IMG/VR virus record: IMGVR_UViG_3300025646_000238
Coordinates: 1 to 28,488 of that record
Strand: one strand, 5' to 3'
Source: a virus
Length of the DNA stretch: 28,488 nt
In this document: one piece after another, positions 22,816 to 28,488 of the stretch
Numbering within the stretch: the stretch's first letter is position 1
Layout: each line of letters starts with the position of its first letter
Translations under genes and position numbers: made by a program
Notes under the pieces: model-generated
What the model was told of the DNA's origin: nothing
The model's input: only the letters and a program-made list of their open reading frames with translations
The model's database searches: none

Positions 22816-24497
22816 TATGCTGGCATCATTTTCTTAGGATTAATTTCTTTACCTTGCTCGGTTGTGCCGGTGCGAGCCTGACGGATTCTGTCCATCATGC
22901 TGTACAACTGCTGAGCACCTGCGTCAGACGAGCCATTGCCGAGGTGGCTGACCACATCCGCCGGAACCACAAACTCACCATCGGACAGAGCAGCGGGCTG
23001 AGTACCGTCGATCGTCGCAGGGATGTCGTCGCTCATACCGTCACCGACACGGCCTCCGGTCTGGAGATAGCCGCCGTTGTAGTAGCCCTCTTTTTCAAGC
23101 TCTTTCAACGCTTGCTGGTTGCCCATACCGGTTTGCAGTTTGTCCACCAAAACATTATGGCGTTGACCGGCAGGGTCTACTTGCTCTGGCAGCTCAGCTT
23201 TTATTTGGGAGTTCAGCCCATTAAACATACCTTGTAGCAGCCCAGCCATCATGCCACCTTTACCACCAACTGACTTGTTACTGGATATGGTGTTGTCGTA
23301 TGGAATACGCTGCCCGTAGATGTTAGTGGTATAGCCAGAACCCGCCGCCGGATACGCAACACCCCCGCTCGCGTACTTTTGAACGGGGGCTGAATCAAAA
23401 GGGCGGCCACCCCCCATCAAGCCAACGATACCGCCAGCTTGGAAAATTGGAGCGCCGGTGTAAGGGTTGGTAGGCAGTGCCCGCCCAGCCCGCGCGTAAT
23501 TCGCTCGAATCAAATCTTGGTGCTCTTTAAGCGTCGCGGCTTTCTTAGCGTCACGAGCTTCTTGGCTGCGTTCAGAGTCCTCACGCATTTTTTGCTGTTC
23601 AGTCAGCGCCATCTGGCCTCCCACACCTACGGCACCCAGTGCCAGTGGGGTCTTCTGCTGTCCAATAAAATTGCCAAAATTCTCAGTTGAGGACATGACG
23701 TTTTTAGCCCCTTCCCACATTTTCGGGGCTTGAGCGTACTGACCAAATGCAGACGGTTCCGGCGGCACTCGATACCCTTGAAGCACGTCGTCTCCCGCCT
23801 GTAGCATGTTTTCTTGCGCCAGCATTTGAGCGTTAACATCTACCGGAGATGTTGGCCCCGGAGTAAGCCCTAGCGGGGAGCTGGACTGTGGCCCAATGGA
23901 CCCCGGAGCGTTATACGTTGGAGCTGGGCTATACATACCAGTCCCTCCCGGAGGAAGCCCCGGAGGAGTTGAGGTTGGCATATTAAGCATCGGGCTAGAC
24001 ATTGCACCGGGGGCAGTCGTAGCGGCTGGCGTAACTATGTTTCCAGACTGCTCCAATATGGCCAATTCCTGCGGGCCAAGCGCTTTAGCCGCGTCCCCCA
24101 AGCCACTAGCTGCTTGAGTAGCCGGATCTGCCGCAGCAGAAAGCCCTTCACCAAGAGCGGAGCCAGCACCAGCTGTAAGGCCCGCCATCAGACCTTGCTG
24201 GAGCGGATCGTCCATACCGCGAGCCGCAGCTTCAGCAGTACCTAGAGCGCCAGCAGTTAGGCCAGTGGCTAGGGCGGTTGAGCCAATCGTGCCAGCCAAA
24301 GCTGGAGCCAGCATCGGAGCCAGCAACGGAGCGAATAAAAACGCTTCTGGAAGGCCAGTATCCGGGTTGGTGGTCAACCCACGTCCGAACTTTTCATGGG
24401 CCAAAGCGTTCAAGCCTTGCAGCTCAGCGTCCGACACGTGCAGCAGGTGATTATCGCCGTAGCGGCCTTTTGCTGCGATATTCTGAATACCTTCCAT
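22815..24497 (-). CDS. Gly/Ala-rich virion protein with conserved C-terminal domain
   Basis: A 560-aa protein. After a short GRYGDNHLLHVSDAELQGL region and GLTTNPDTGLPEAF, residues about 51-115 are hydrophobic and Gly/Ala-rich (glycine-zipper-like), suggesting membrane interaction. Pro/Ser-rich linkers follow, then Gly motifs FQAGGIVGLMGGG and KYASGGVAYPAAG near residues 365-385. The C-terminal 80 residues contain GGRVGDGMSDDIPATIDG, ALSDGEFVVPADVVSHLGNG and AGAQQLYSMMDRIRQAR, a domain I know from tail or ejection-region proteins of many aquatic phages with no assigned activity. The ATG at 24497 with AAGGA 7 nt upstream is chosen over an in-frame TTG at 24521, which would overlap the previous gene and lacks such a site. 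Probably a structural or ejected protein. Confidence 0.78.
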   Translation of the reverse strand: MEGIQNIAAKGRYGDNHLLHVSDAELQGLNALAHEKFGRGLTTNPDTGLPEAFLFAPLLAPMLAPALAGTIGSTALATGLTAGALGTAEAAARGMDDPLQQGLMAGLTAGAGSALGEGLSAAADPATQAASGLGDAAKALGPQELAILEQSGNIVTPAATTAPGAMSSPMLNMPTSTPPGLPPGGTGMYSPAPTYNAPGSIGPQSSSPLGLTPGPTSPVDVNAQMLAQENMLQAGDDVLQGYRVPPEPSAFGQYAQAPKMWEGAKNVMSSTENFGNFIGQQKTPLALGAVGVGGQMALTEQQKMREDSERSQEARDAKKAATLKEHQDLIRANYARAGRALPTNPYTGAPIFQAGGIVGLMGGGRPFDSAPVQKYASGGVAYPAAGSGYTTNIYGQRIPYDNTISSNKSVGGKGGMMAGLLQGMFNGLNSQIKAELPEQVDPAGQRHNVLVDKLQTGMGNQQALKELEKEGYYNGGYLQTGGRVGDGMSDDIPATIDGTQPAALSDGEFVVPADVVSHLGNGSSDAGAQQLYSMMDRIRQARTGTTEQGKEINPKKMMPA

Positions 24498-24507
24498 AAG
24501 AAAATCC

Positions 24508-24834
24508 TTAATTGCGGTCAAGCTCTAGGTAAGACAAATAGAAATGTACCGTAGATTGGCTTGATTCTACAGTAATTTTGTCCGCCGCTTCCATGATGCA
24601 GGGGACGCCGTTGAACACGTCAACCGTGCCATCGGGGGAAATGGGGTAATCCTTGAGTAGATAAGTCTGCGTGGCGCCCTCGTATTGGGACACCGTGACT
24701 TCTGCGGCACTGGCGTTGGCATTGGTCACGCGCAAAGAACGCATGATCGCTGTATTTGCCGCCGGGACGGTATACAAGTCAGTCTCGGTTGACGCATCAG
24801 GGATCAGGTGTTCGCGGAAGTACTTATTAGCCAT
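24508..24834 (-). CDS. Small beta-sandwich virion protein
   Basis: A 108-aa protein rich in beta strands and small polar residues: TDLYTVPAANTAIMRSLRVT, then NASAAEVTVSQYEG, TYLLKDYPISPDGTVDVFNG and a last strand pair STVHFYLSYLEL. This pattern (YTVPA, IxxSLxVTN, TVxV) is common in small phage decoration or tail-associated beta-sandwich proteins. No signal peptide or catalytic motif is present. The start overlaps the upstream fibre-like gene by 8 nt, so the two are co-translated and may act on the same part of the particle. Exact location on the virion cannot be read from the sequence. Confidence 0.72.
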   Translation of the reverse strand: MANKYFREHLIPDASTETDLYTVPAANTAIMRSLRVTNANASAAEVTVSQYEGATQTYLLKDYPISPDGTVDVFNGVPCIMEAADKITVESSQSTVHFYLSYLELDRN

Positions 24835-25498
24835 GTTCGATCCCTTGGATCATCAGAGTTACAGACGGTGTACCGGGACAGAAGGACTCAGCAGCATAGG
24901 CTTCAAGTGAAGTATTCAAACTATCCGCCGCCCACATCGCTTCTAAATAATCGCCCTTGTCAACCTCAAAAATTGCGGCACGAGCGACAGTCTTGGCTTC
25001 GTCATTGTCGTGCAGGGTGATCCGCATCGTTGACCCCGCGATGTCTGTGCCATTGATTCGCGGCCAGAACCAGAATGTCTTTGCGTTGGCTGATTGCGAG
25101 TTAAGCTGTGCGGTGAAGTGAATGTAGTACTTCCCAGCCTTGGCAAACACAATCCGGCTGGTCGGCGAGCCGATGGAAATATGTTTTGAGTAAGCCGTTG
25201 TACCCCATGTAATCGCTTTAGCAGTGTCGACTACCGTTTGTGCCTGCGTATTGAAATCCAGAAACGCGCCGTAGGCAAAATCACCGTAGTCCTCCAGCAC
25301 GCCACGGTTCGCCATGCCCATCGCACCGGTAAACCAGTCGAGACTGGACTGATTATTTTCCGTAGCCTGCGGGGTGTACGTGGTATTTAGCTGATTTACG
25401 AGCAGGCGGATTGATTCCACCACTTGGTTAAACTTACGATTATCATAAGTTGGTGCCAACGTTGTTGGCGGTATCGGAAGATTGACGATTTTACTCAT
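24827..25498 (-). CDS. Putative fibre/decoration protein with C1q-like beta-sandwich
   Basis: A 223-aa protein. Residues 1-60 form an N-terminal helical attachment region (KFNQVVESIRLLVNQLNTTY). Residues about 75-215 resemble the jelly-roll beta-sandwich used in phage fibres and C1q/TNF-type modules: FLDFNTQAQTVVDTAKAITW, ISIGSPTSRIVFAKAGKYYI, HFTAQLNSQ, FWFWPRINGTDIAGSTMRI, and AAIFEVDKGDYLEAMWA. Such modules trimerise and often bind receptors or decorate capsids. The ATG overlaps the stop of the tail-completion gene (ATGA). Its position right after that gene supports a tail or head-tail fibre role; whether it is the host-receptor binder is unknown. Confidence 0.7.
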   Translation of the reverse strand: MSKIVNLPIPPTTLAPTYDNRKFNQVVESIRLLVNQLNTTYTPQATENNQSSLDWFTGAMGMANRGVLEDYGDFAYGAFLDFNTQAQTVVDTAKAITWGTTAYSKHISIGSPTSRIVFAKAGKYYIHFTAQLNSQSANAKTFWFWPRINGTDIAGSTMRITLHDNDEAKTVARAAIFEVDKGDYLEAMWAADSLNTSLEAYAAESFCPGTPSVTLMIQGIEHG

Positions 25499-27504
25499 CT
25501 GCGTCCATCCGGGCGTTGATCAATACGTGTGGCACCGTAGCGCCAGTCATCGCCAATACCATCGCTTTCAATACGCAGAGCCATTTGACGGCCACGGATA
25601 CGAGTATTAATTTTAGTGGTACCACTGCTAACGGTCCCAATTGTTTCTCTGGTCTGAGCGCCCAACGGGTAATCTCTGGTACGCATTTTTAATTTTAAAT
25701 CACCATTTAAGAAGAAATCGGGAATCACGCGACTAACTAGCATTTGGCTATCGCCTTCGCCTATATCAAATTCAGAAGACTGGATAAAAGAGGCCATTGG
25801 TAGGCCATCCGCATCCACGCCATACTCATGTAAATAAATGTAACCATCGCGACTGGTTGCAATCGGATAACGTAAAGATCCGCGGTTTTCCCATGCTGTT
25901 CGTTCTAAACGGCCAGTCCACCATGAATTTTCAGCTAAACTATACGACACATACCTGCACGATTCGAGAGCGTCAAGACCATTCGGTTCTGAAACAACAG
26001 CATCATCATCATGAGCCACTGCTGTTGATCCACGAATACCGCGCACACACCCGGTAAACGTGCTATCGGTTTTGCCAGTATAACTGATATACTCATTATC
26101 AATTAAAATTTCTCCGGAGAACCTATAGCCTGCCGTGGTATTGACCCTGATGGTCGTGTCAGATGCTGTTATAGCTCCATTAAGTTCGGTATCTTCAATA
26201 GTAACAGTCGGGTAGAACCAAGTAATCTCGTTGTATTCTTTATTTAGAGCCACAAAGATATTTCTTTGCTGCTGCATATTAATATTATCAAACACAAACT
26301 TTTGCACAGTGCTCTTCATCGGCAAAACGCCGCCACTATAAGCGTAAAACGACTTTTTGCCCATCCAATAAACTTCGGCGCCATGAGCAACCCATGCATT
26401 AGGCCCACCAATACCAGAGGCTACGCCCACTTTTTGGAATCCGAAGGTATAGGGCGGACCAATAAATTGCATTGAATGCACATCTTCATCGGTCCAGATA
26501 ATACACTGGCTTTCAAGAACTGCTGAAGAAAGAATTTCTGTTCCATTATCGATAAGATAATCACCGGCGGTATTGGTTACGGTAGGAGTCCAGTCCGTAT
26601 AATCTTCTTGTGAAGACCAACGGATTTGTAAGTTGTCCAGATCTGAAGCCGGTGCCCCCGGCTGGTTACATCCAAGACAAACTAAATGTCTATCATTAGT
26701 AACCATGACACGATTATTCTTTTGAGGCGCTTGGGAAATGATCGTCATTCTGGCTGTCGGGTTTGAAGCATCCCACAAATAGACGGGACCTTCACGAGGG
26801 CAAGTAACAAGATCTTCACCCCAATTGTCAATTGACCACACACGTGGATACAAACTGGTGTAGGCGGCCGTTCGAGGAGTGCCCCACGTACTAGCACCCC
26901 AAGCCCCCGAGCCAAAACCATAGCTGAAGATACCATTAACCGCGCCCGGGTTAATCTGATACTCAGCTGTTACGGTACCGCCTGCCGTTACACCCCCAAC
27001 ACTGGCAGGAGTGGTTACGGTTATTTCATATACGTTAGCGTTAACAATACGGGTAATTTCGTGTTCCGTATTAAATTCCGCGGCGGGAATACCATCAATA
27101 GCAGCGGCTACACCACTATACGTTACAAACGCCCCTAGCTGCGCACCGTGCGCCGAATGGGCTACTGTAATAGTCGTAGAGGCTAACGTTGTGGTAAATG
27201 GGTTCGTTAGACTTGCAGTTGTGCGAAGTGGAGTAACATCAGTGAGAACACCGCCGGTGTCTATGTAAAACTTGCTGCTGGTACTGTAAGCGGTGTATTG
27301 ATTCCCGTCAAGAACGCGCCATGTGTGAGTGGCACGGGGCACACCCTTCATGGGCGTGCTATACATTTTTATCCAACCGGCTAATTTTTCGGGTTTACCA
27401 GAGCGGAAACGAATTTTATCCGCGTCTTCCCAACTGCCTTCAGTAGAATACGGCGTATTTTCTTTATTAATACCGGGTTGAAAGTCCAGTTTCACTAAGG
27501 CCAT
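25495..27504 (-). CDS. Tail-completion / DNA-stabilisation-like tail protein
   Basis: A 669-aa beta-rich protein. The N-terminus (KLDFQPGINKENTPYSTEG, then WEDADKIRFRSGKPEKLAGW) is the signature of a widespread phage tail family annotated as tail or packaged-DNA-stabilisation protein, analogous to P22 gp10 or T7 gp12. Many WD-like short strands follow, as expected for a propeller-type hub. Two inserted small beta modules are visible: residues about 105-168 (STTITVAHSAHGAQ, EHEITRIVNANVYEITV) and about 441-506 (SGEILIDNEYISYTG, RGIRGSTAVAHDDDAV). It would close the portal channel or form the tail hub. This gene and the next one upstream are more AT-rich than the rest of the arm. The start lies 3 nt after the previous stop, with a G-rich site. 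Confidence 0.82.
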   Translation of the reverse strand: MALVKLDFQPGINKENTPYSTEGSWEDADKIRFRSGKPEKLAGWIKMYSTPMKGVPRATHTWRVLDGNQYTAYSTSSKFYIDTGGVLTDVTPLRTTASLTNPFTTTLASTTITVAHSAHGAQLGAFVTYSGVAAAIDGIPAAEFNTEHEITRIVNANVYEITVTTPASVGGVTAGGTVTAEYQINPGAVNGIFSYGFGSGAWGASTWGTPRTAAYTSLYPRVWSIDNWGEDLVTCPREGPVYLWDASNPTARMTIISQAPQKNNRVMVTNDRHLVCLGCNQPGAPASDLDNLQIRWSSQEDYTDWTPTVTNTAGDYLIDNGTEILSSAVLESQCIIWTDEDVHSMQFIGPPYTFGFQKVGVASGIGGPNAWVAHGAEVYWMGKKSFYAYSGGVLPMKSTVQKFVFDNINMQQQRNIFVALNKEYNEITWFYPTVTIEDTELNGAITASDTTIRVNTTAGYRFSGEILIDNEYISYTGKTDSTFTGCVRGIRGSTAVAHDDDAVVSEPNGLDALESCRYVSYSLAENSWWTGRLERTAWENRGSLRYPIATSRDGYIYLHEYGVDADGLPMASFIQSSEFDIGEGDSQMLVSRVIPDFFLNGDLKLKMRTRDYPLGAQTRETIGTVSSGTTKINTRIRGRQMALRIESDGIGDDWRYGATRIDQRPDGRR

Positions 27505-27507
27505 CTT

Positions 27508-27783
27508 TTAGCCCCCACGACGTTCGATTAGACGATCCAATTTTTCATCAATACGGCGCATGGAATCCTTAACTTCGATCAGCATTAAACGGGTATCTTC
27601 TCGTTGTAATTGAATCTGCTGCTGTAAATTTTCGATTTTAACTTCTTGCGTATCGACTTTTTTGTCGATGTTATTGATATAAGTGATACTGATGACAAGC
27701 GCAACCACCACCGATATAACATCACCGATGTTAATCGCTTTAGTTAATTGCCAGGGTTTTACAGCTTTCGGTTGTACTACCAT
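27508..27783 (-). CDS. Single-pass membrane protein with coiled coil (holin- or spanin-like candidate)
   Basis: A 91-aa protein. Residues about 16-36 (INIGDVISVVVALVISITYI) form one membrane segment; residues 40-88 are a charged heptad coiled coil (VKIENLQQQIQLQRED, then RRIDEKLDRLIERR). The positive N-terminus ahead of the segment predicts N-in, C-out orientation. The layout resembles phage inner-membrane spanin components or some short holins, but there is no second membrane segment or lipobox partner nearby, and no endolysin is seen in the window. A virion-associated membrane protein is also possible. The ATG overlaps the stop of the preceding gene by 2-3 nt, so expression is coupled to small virion-region genes. 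Confidence 0.7.
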   Translation of the reverse strand: MVVQPKAVKPWQLTKAINIGDVISVVVALVISITYINNIDKKVDTQEVKIENLQQQIQLQREDTRLMLIEVKDSMRRIDEKLDRLIERRGG

Positions 27784-28055
27784 TTTACTTTATCCGCCCA
27801 GTATGCCGCAGACATCTTGCCCTTGGCGATGTTTTTCGCGTGTCGCGCTTTAAACGAAGAACGACGAGCTTTCTCAGCTGCCGTTTTCGGGTTTTTACCC
27901 GCTCCTTTAACACCCTGCTGACCAAAACGGATGGTCTTAGTTTTGTCGCCTTCCTTAGCAACGACTACATGGGACTTCGTTGGGTGGCTTGGGGTTCTCT
28001 TAGGTTTGTTATAGCCACTAACGCCAGCGCGAGTAAGTTTAGAATCTTTAGCCAT
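27777..28055 (-). CDS. Conserved small basic phage protein
   Basis: A 92-aa, very basic protein. The sequence contains SKLTRAGVSGYNKPKRTP, SHVVVAKEGDKTKTIRFG, then QGVKGAGKNPKTAAEKARRS and a C-terminal MSAAYWADKVKW. I recognise this as a highly conserved family in tailed phages and some mobile elements (a DUF, possibly DUF6321, which I cannot verify here). High Lys/Arg content and the small strand-helix layout suggest nucleic-acid binding, perhaps during packaging or in the particle. The start (TAGATG after a G-rich site) is directly downstream of a possible 18-codon ORF. No catalytic claim is made. Confidence 0.8.
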   Translation of the reverse strand: MAKDSKLTRAGVSGYNKPKRTPSHPTKSHVVVAKEGDKTKTIRFGQQGVKGAGKNPKTAAEKARRSSFKARHAKNIAKGKMSAAYWADKVKW

Positions 28056-28112
28056 CTAATCATCCCCCACACGCTTGTCGATTTCTCGTTCGGTGGTGCT
28101 GGAGGTGTTCAT
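28056..28112 (-). CDS. Possible tiny ORF (18 aa)
   Basis: ATG at 28112-28110 follows AAGGAA at about 5-nt spacing and encodes 18 residues (MNTSSTTEREIDKRVGDD) before a TAG that directly abuts the next ATG. It fills the only gap between two coupled genes. It could be a real micro-protein, a translational relay for the next gene, or chance; the ribosome-binding region of the next gene lies inside it. Confidence 0.3.
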   Translation of the reverse strand: MNTSSTTEREIDKRVGDD

Positions 28113-28121
28113 TGCATTTCC

Positions 28122-28418
28122 TTACGCAGCCCAAGGCAAGCCAGCAACGGTAGCCGGGGCTTTTGCTGCTTCGATCTGTGAAGCAAGATTGGCTTCGATT
28201 TCATCCTTGTCCAATGAGTTCTTCACCCAACCGATCACGGTTTCTTCGGTGAGTTCATCAAAAGGCGTGAAGGATTCTTCGCTCTGGGTGTAGCCCACAG
28301 TGCCATAGGTAGAGGCAGAGTAGTCGCCATCTACTGCGTTAATTCTGTAGTGAACCGTTACCACAAAGCCATCTGAAGTATTACGCTCTAACTGGGCGAC
28401 TGACCATACGGTTTCCAT
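28122..28418 (-). CDS. Small conserved phage protein of the virion region
   Basis: A 98-aa acidic protein starting METVWSVAQLERNTSDG, followed by FVVTVHYRINAVDGDYSAS and YGTVGYTQ strands, then FTPFDELTEETVIGWVKNSL and a helical tail ending in GLPWAA. The order (W-x-V-x-QL-x-R, HY strand, LTEExVxGWV) is familiar from small proteins near head/tail genes of marine and freshwater phages; it may correspond to DUF7936, which I cannot verify. Function is unknown; a beta-strand half followed by a helical half suggests a small globular virion or assembly factor. The ATG has a very good site (AAGGAGTAACAA). The stop is followed at once by the tiny ORF leader. Confidence 0.78.
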   Translation of the reverse strand: METVWSVAQLERNTSDGFVVTVHYRINAVDGDYSASTYGTVGYTQSEESFTPFDELTEETVIGWVKNSLDKDEIEANLASQIEAAKAPATVAGLPWAA

Positions 28419-28428
28419 TTGTTACTCC

Positions 28429-28488
28429 TTAGTTGGATTCAAGTGCCGCAATGCGGGTTTCAAGTGCTTCGATCTTAGCTTGCTGTTC
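28429..28488 (-). CDS. C-terminal end of a coiled-coil protein (cut by the window edge)
   Basis: Only the last 19 codons are visible: EQQAKIEALETRIAALESN followed by TAA. The heptad spacing of Ile/Leu marks a coiled-coil end. Such a terminal coiled coil is common in phage tail fibre or tailspike proteins and in intramolecular-chaperone ends, but also in other virion proteins. The next gene starts 10 nt downstream, with its ribosome-binding site overlapping this stop region, so both are in one operon. Confidence 0.6.
   Translation of the reverse strand, partial: EQQAKIEALETRIAALESN

Noticed and set aside
24498-24521. TTG start adding eight residues to the 560-aa virion protein
   Set aside because: It would overlap the previous gene and has no good ribosome-binding site, while the ATG at 24497 has AAGGA at proper spacing.

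Overview
The window looks like about 28 kb of a tailed bacteriophage genome (Caudoviricetes, probably short-tailed), most likely from an aquatic habitat. The evidence is tightly packed genes with 1-20 nt overlaps, a phage-type replication set, and a virion-gene series ending in long ejection-like proteins. Portal, capsid, terminase and RNA polymerase genes are not in the window, so family and host cannot be fixed. No tRNA gene, CRISPR array, insertion sequence, integrase or attachment site was seen. No sigma70-type promoter was convincing enough to list.

The genome is laid out as two converging arms. The left arm (about 1-11870, + strand) starts with four very small proteins and a VRR-NUC nuclease. 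It continues with a family A DNA polymerase carrying Leu at the position equivalent to E. coli Phe762, a Dda/RecD-like helicase, a Cas4/RecB-like nuclease, a small HNH protein, a SNF2-type helicase, a coiled-coil protein and an excisionase-like HTH protein. It ends with a putative zinc-containing ssDNA-binding protein, a 64-aa protein ending in a sliding-clamp-binding motif (QLKLF), a large primase-helicase and a small basic protein. Together these supply primer synthesis, unwinding, polymerisation, ssDNA coating and nuclease processing. The only three gaps of more than 70 nt in this arm lie directly before the polymerase, the SNF2 helicase and the primase-helicase. All three can fold; the last forms a neat three-way junction.

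The arms meet at about 11871-11980, which holds an imperfect inverted repeat and a strong rho-independent terminator facing the left arm.

The right arm (28488 down to 11978, - strand) is the virion region. In transcription order it holds the end of a coiled-coil protein, two small conserved phage proteins with a possible tiny ORF between them, a membrane/coiled-coil protein, a tail-completion protein, a fibre-like beta-sandwich protein and a small beta protein. These are followed by a Gly/Ala-rich membrane-active protein, an aspartyl/asparaginyl beta-hydroxylase overlapping a GNAT-like protein by 106 nt, two helical virion proteins, and a 2251-aa polyvalent protein with an HELTH zinc-protease motif and an LPD38-like C-terminal region. 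The order resembles the P22 arrangement of tail-completion gene followed by ejection genes. The unusual points are the protein-modifying enzyme pair inside the virion operon, the giant protease-bearing ejection candidate, the clamp-motif mini-protein and the structured leaders.
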